Origin: Pseudomonas sp. KBW05
Lineage (GTDB): Bacteria; Pseudomonadota; Gammaproteobacteria; Pseudomonadales; Pseudomonadaceae
Direction: 5' to 3'
Length of the DNA stretch: 64,000 bases
Assembly: GCF_003852405.1 (NCBI RefSeq)
Contig: NZ_QAJM01000027.1
Location: forward strand, 1-64,000
Shown in pieces: positions 61,408 through 64,000 of the stretch. Under the pieces are notes generated by a model, which saw only the letters and a list, made by a program, of their open reading frames with translations, was not told where the DNA came from and did no database searches. The translations under genes and the position numbers were made by a program. How positions within the stretch are numbered: position 1 is the stretch's first letter; the number at the start of each line of letters is the position of its first letter.

Positions 61408-62108
61408 GTTGTACCGTCGGTTTCCGGGCTGCCGGAAACGGCGTTCGGCACACACGACTTCTCACGGTCGGTGTCAGGTGCGTCAAGAGTGGTTGGCCAC
61501 TCCAGTGTCCAGCAAATACAGGCCAATTGGGCCGGTATCGCGACGGACGCGTCCTGCTTGTTAGCGGTGGTGACAAAGGCACCACTTCAACAAAAGCTAA
61601 GGTCAGGAGGAGGAATCAACCGGCGACTGTGGACGAGATGAAGCGTCTAAATATAAGCCTAGTGCTACACGGTCCGACGGTTGTGCATCTCCACCCTACA
61701 CGTATCCCTGATAATTCGGGTGCTGCCGCGCGCAGAATCCGCAGCGGGTTGGCATTTACCGTGTTTTCCAATGGGGAGAACACGCTCATGGCTAAACAAG
61801 ACTGGGTGAGGGCGACTGCGCTCTCACTCAGCTCTTAACAGGCGTTGTTTCCGAAGCATTCGCCATGGTCTGGCTCAAGACTGACTGCACTTTGTGAACT
61901 GGCCGTAAATATCGGCGCAAAACGCGAGTATTCACTCTGCTTTCTGCACTCGCTTCAGGCCTCATGTCACCTGCGCTCGTTACAATCCTGAGCTTTCCAA
62001 GGTGGCGAAAGCCCCGTAGGACGGCCTCGCGTCCTGATGAATTGCGATGGTCAGGGCCGGCTGTGTGCCGCATGTCCTCTGGCCAGGCCGCTTTTGGCGG
62101 CGTTCGCG
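61408..62108 (-). promoter_or_regulatory. Long 5' leader of rne
   Basis: About 695 bases between the predicted transcription start (about 62102) and the rne ATG, with no supported gene. It contains hairpins, for example a GAGTGAG / CTCAC stem around 61801-61837. Rne-II RNA motifs are known before RNase E genes of Pseudomonas and mediate feedback; I cannot align the consensus here. Confidence 0.6.
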
Positions 62109-62137
62109 ACTATAGCAGCAATGATTAAGTGCTTCAA
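62109..62137 (-). promoter_or_regulatory. Promoter of rne
   Basis: On the minus strand, TTGAAG (62137-62132), 17-base spacer, TATAGT (62114-62109): near-consensus sigma-70. The rluC gene diverges 30 bases away. Confidence 0.7.
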
Positions 62138-62166
62138 TTCCATAAAAAATTGTTATCATCGCCGGC

Positions 62167-63126
62167 ATGACGACTACCGCCCCCCAGACCCCCAGCGTCC
62201 AGCTGCTTGAGGTCTCGCCGGAATATGCCGGCCAACGCATCGACAATTTTCTCCTGGCCAGGCTCAAAGGCGTGCCCAAGACCTTGATTTACCGCATCTT
62301 GCGTAAAGGTGAAGTGCGGGTGAACAAGGGCCGGATCAAGCCCGAGTACAAGCTGCAGGCGGGCGATATCGTCCGCGTGCCGCCGGTGCGCGTGCCTGAG
62401 CGTGACGAGCCTGTGCCATTGGCTCAGGGCTTGTTGCAGCGCCTGGAAGCCTCGATTGTCTTCGAAGACAACAAGCTGATCGTAATCAACAAGCCCTGCG
62501 GCATTGCCGTGCACGGTGGCAGCGGCCTGACGTTCGGCGTGATTGAAGCCTTCCGTCAGTTGCGCCCGGATGCCAAGGAGCTGGAACTGGTCCACCGCCT
62601 GGACCGTGACACCTCCGGTCTGCTGATGATCGCCAAGAAGCGCAGCATGTTGCGTCACCTGCACACCGCCCTGCGTGGCGATGGCGTGGACAAGCGCTAC
62701 ATGGCGCTGGTGCGTGGCAACTGGGCCAGCTCGATCAAGAGCGTGCGTGCACCGTTGCAGAAGAGCAACCTGCGCTCCGGCGAACGCATGGTCGAAGTGG
62801 ACGAGGAGGGCAAAGAAGCCCTGACCCTGTTCAAGGTGCTGCGCCGTTTCGGTGACTTCGCCACGATGGTCGAGGCCAAGCCGGTGACCGGGCGTACCCA
62901 CCAGATCCGTGTGCACACGCTGCACGCCGGGCATTGCATCGCGGGCGACACCAAGTATGGCGACGAGGATTTCTCCAGGGAGATCCGCGACCTGGGCGGC
63001 AAGCGCCTGTTCCTGCACGCCTACATGCTCACTGTGCCGCTGCCCGATGGCGGTGAATTGAAGTTGCAGGCCCCGGTCGATGAGATGTGGGCCAAGACCG
63101 TGGAGCGTTTGAGTGTCGCACCTTGA
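62167..63126 (+). CDS. rluC: 23S rRNA pseudouridine synthase RluC
   Basis: Makes pseudouridines in 23S rRNA (positions 955, 2504, 2580 in E. coli). The 319 residues have an S4 RNA-binding domain (about 20-80, [19 protein letters not shown]) and the catalytic D146 in [15 protein letters not shown]. The divergent rne-rluC arrangement is conserved. It overlaps the next gene by 14 bases. Confidence 0.95.
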   Translation: MTTTAPQTPSVQLLEVSPEYAGQRIDNFLLARLKGVPKTLIYRILRKGEVRVNKGRIKPEYKLQAGDIVRVPPVRVPERDEPVPLAQGLLQRLEASIVFEDNKLIVINKPCGIAVHGGSGLTFGVIEAFRQLRPDAKELELVHRLDRDTSGLLMIAKKRSMLRHLHTALRGDGVDKRYMALVRGNWASSIKSVRAPLQKSNLRSGERMVEVDEEGKEALTLFKVLRRFGDFATMVEAKPVTGRTHQIRVHTLHAGHCIAGDTKYGDEDFSREIRDLGGKRLFLHAYMLTVPLPDGGELKLQAPVDEMWAKTVERLSVAP

Positions 63127-63775
63127 TTACAAGCTGCTGATTTTTGATTGGGACGGCACCCTGGCCAATTCCATTGGCCGGATCGTCGAGTCGATGCATG
63201 CCGCGTCGACCCGCTCGGGTTATGCGTTGTGCACGGATCACGCGGTCAAGGGCATCATCGGCCTGGGTTTGCCTGAGGCGATCCGCACCTTGTACCCCGA
63301 CATCAGCGACGCTGAGCTGATCGCCTTTCGCGAGCACTACGCCGATCACTACATTGCGCTGGAGGCCGAGCCTTCGCCGCTGTTTGAGGGCGTGGTGCAG
63401 TCCCTGGCCGCGTTCCGTGCCGAGGGCTACCAGTTGGCCGTCGCCACCGGCAAGGCCCGTCGCGGCCTGGATCGGGTGCTCAAGGCCCACGGTTGGGAAG
63501 ATTATTTCGACATCACCCGTGCTGCCGATGAAACCGCCAGCAAGCCGCACCCGTTGATGCTGGAGCAGATCCTGGCCCATTGCGGCGTATCGCCGCGCCA
63601 GGCGTTGATGGTGGGTGATGCTTCCTTCGACCTGATGATGGCTCGCAATGCTGGCATGGACAGTGTCGCGGTCAGCTATGGTGCCCAGGCCGCCGAGGCC
63701 TTGCAGCAATACGAGCCGCGGCTGACGATCGATCATTTTTCCGAATTGCAGGCCTGGCTCGGCCGGGCCCAATAA
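63113..63775 (+). CDS. HAD-superfamily phosphatase (phosphoglycolate phosphatase-like)
   Basis: A 220-residue HAD-IA hydrolase: nucleophile motif [10 protein letters not shown] (about residue 11), [10 protein letters not shown] (motif II), the lysine in ASKPHP, and [16 protein letters not shown] (motif IV). The GTG start at 63113 lies inside rluC, so translation is probably coupled. Substrate unknown. Confidence 0.9.
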   Translation: MSHLDYKLLIFDWDGTLANSIGRIVESMHAASTRSGYALCTDHAVKGIIGLGLPEAIRTLYPDISDAELIAFREHYADHYIALEAEPSPLFEGVVQSLAAFRAEGYQLAVATGKARRGLDRVLKAHGWEDYFDITRAADETASKPHPLMLEQILAHCGVSPRQALMVGDASFDLMMARNAGMDSVAVSYGAQAAEALQQYEPRLTIDHFSELQAWLGRAQ

Positions 63776-63796
63776 GTCTTTGCTGGGGTTAATGGC

Positions 63797-64000
63797 ATGA
63801 GTGATGAGTGGAAAGCGCCCGAAAAGGCCCAGAGTGGTGACGACAAGAGCTGGAAGCTGCTGGAGAAGACCCTCCTGGCCAGCGTCCAGGAGCAGCGTCG
63901 TTCGCGGCGTTGGGGGATTTTCTTCAAGCTGCTGACCTTCACCTACCTGTTCGGCATGCTGGTGTTGTTCAGCCCGCTGGTGGACATGGAGAAAAGCGCC
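63797..64000 (+). CDS. sppA: Signal peptide peptidase SppA (S49), N-terminal part
   Basis: The first 68 residues of a gene cut by the window edge. A charged N-terminus (MSDEWKAPEKAQSGDD) leads to one membrane helix (about residues 45-60, LLTFTYLFGMLVLFSPL), as in S49 peptidases that follow rluC and a HAD gene in Pseudomonas (PA2973). The active site lies outside the window, so the call rests on context and N-terminus. Confidence 0.78.
   Translation, partial: MSDEWKAPEKAQSGDDKSWKLLEKTLLASVQEQRRSRRWGIFFKLLTFTYLFGMLVLFSPLVDMEKSA

Noticed and set aside
58267-61641. 1124-codon open frame on the plus strand
   Set aside because: It is antisense to rne, has low-complexity Phe/Gly/Trp composition, and no ribosome binding site; it follows from the repetitive GC-rich codons of rne.
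61527-61838. 103-codon frame in the rne leader
   Set aside because: No ribosome binding site or domain; the region is better explained as rne leader.

Overview
The window is chromosomal DNA from a Pseudomonas of the P. fluorescens group. Three things point there: gene order matching the Pseudomonas acsA-aot-argR-aru-alaS-lysC-rsmA block, Pseudomonas proteins such as AmrZ, AotO, PcpS, FlgZ and PhoP/PhoQ, and about ten REP/REPIN palindromes of the fluorescens type. Most of it is core genome; the accessory-looking parts are a giant LRR toxin-like gene and an M91 peptidase gene at the two ends of the aru locus.

Layout. 0.1-2.8 kb: a small secreted DUF2790 protein and acetyl-CoA synthetase (acsA). 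3.4-8.8 kb: the arginine/ornithine transport operon aotJ-aotQ-aotM-aotO-aotP ending in its regulator argR (AraC type). 8.8-14.8 kb: a 1977-residue LRR/dermonecrotic-toxin-like protein on the minus strand. 15.1-22.9 kb: aruC-aruF-aruG-aruD-aruB-orf-aruE, the complete arginine succinyltransferase pathway, with two REPINs inside the operon and ArgR-like sites upstream. 22.9-25.3 kb: an M91 metallopeptidase with RTX repeats, then a type II lumazine synthase under an FMN riboswitch. 25.5-31.0 kb: ltaE, alaS, lysC, rsmA. 31.0-34.9 kb: four tRNA genes (Ser-GCT, two identical Arg-ACG, Arg-CCT), mgtE, the regulator amrZ, and a pair of tiny membrane-protein genes.

35.2-44.4 kb: an MFS transporter, then a flagellar/chemotaxis cluster. 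flgM-flgN-flgZ and flgA lie on the minus strand; cheV-cheR and flgBCDE lie on the plus strand. Recognisable promoters are sigma-54 for flgA and flgB and sigma-28 (FliA) for flgM. 44.6-50.4 kb: nrdA with DnaA boxes upstream, and a divergent OmpR-type two-component pair. 50.5-53.7 kb: the phosphopantetheinyl transferase pcpS, a small secreted protein, and phoP-phoQ with a probable PhoP box. 53.8-58.2 kb: an AraC regulator divergent from dctA (sigma-54 promoter), then an XdhC-like and a MocA-like protein. 58.3-64.0 kb: rne with a long 5' leader, rluC, a HAD phosphatase and the start of sppA.

The best candidates for undescribed biology are the two effector-like genes, an array of GGCGGAT sites between the AraC regulator and dctA, a PhoP box before an uncharacterised secreted protein, a palindrome enclosing the alaS -10 element, and a sigma-54 promoter that would leave flgA almost leaderless. 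All family assignments come from reading the proteins by eye; no database search was run.
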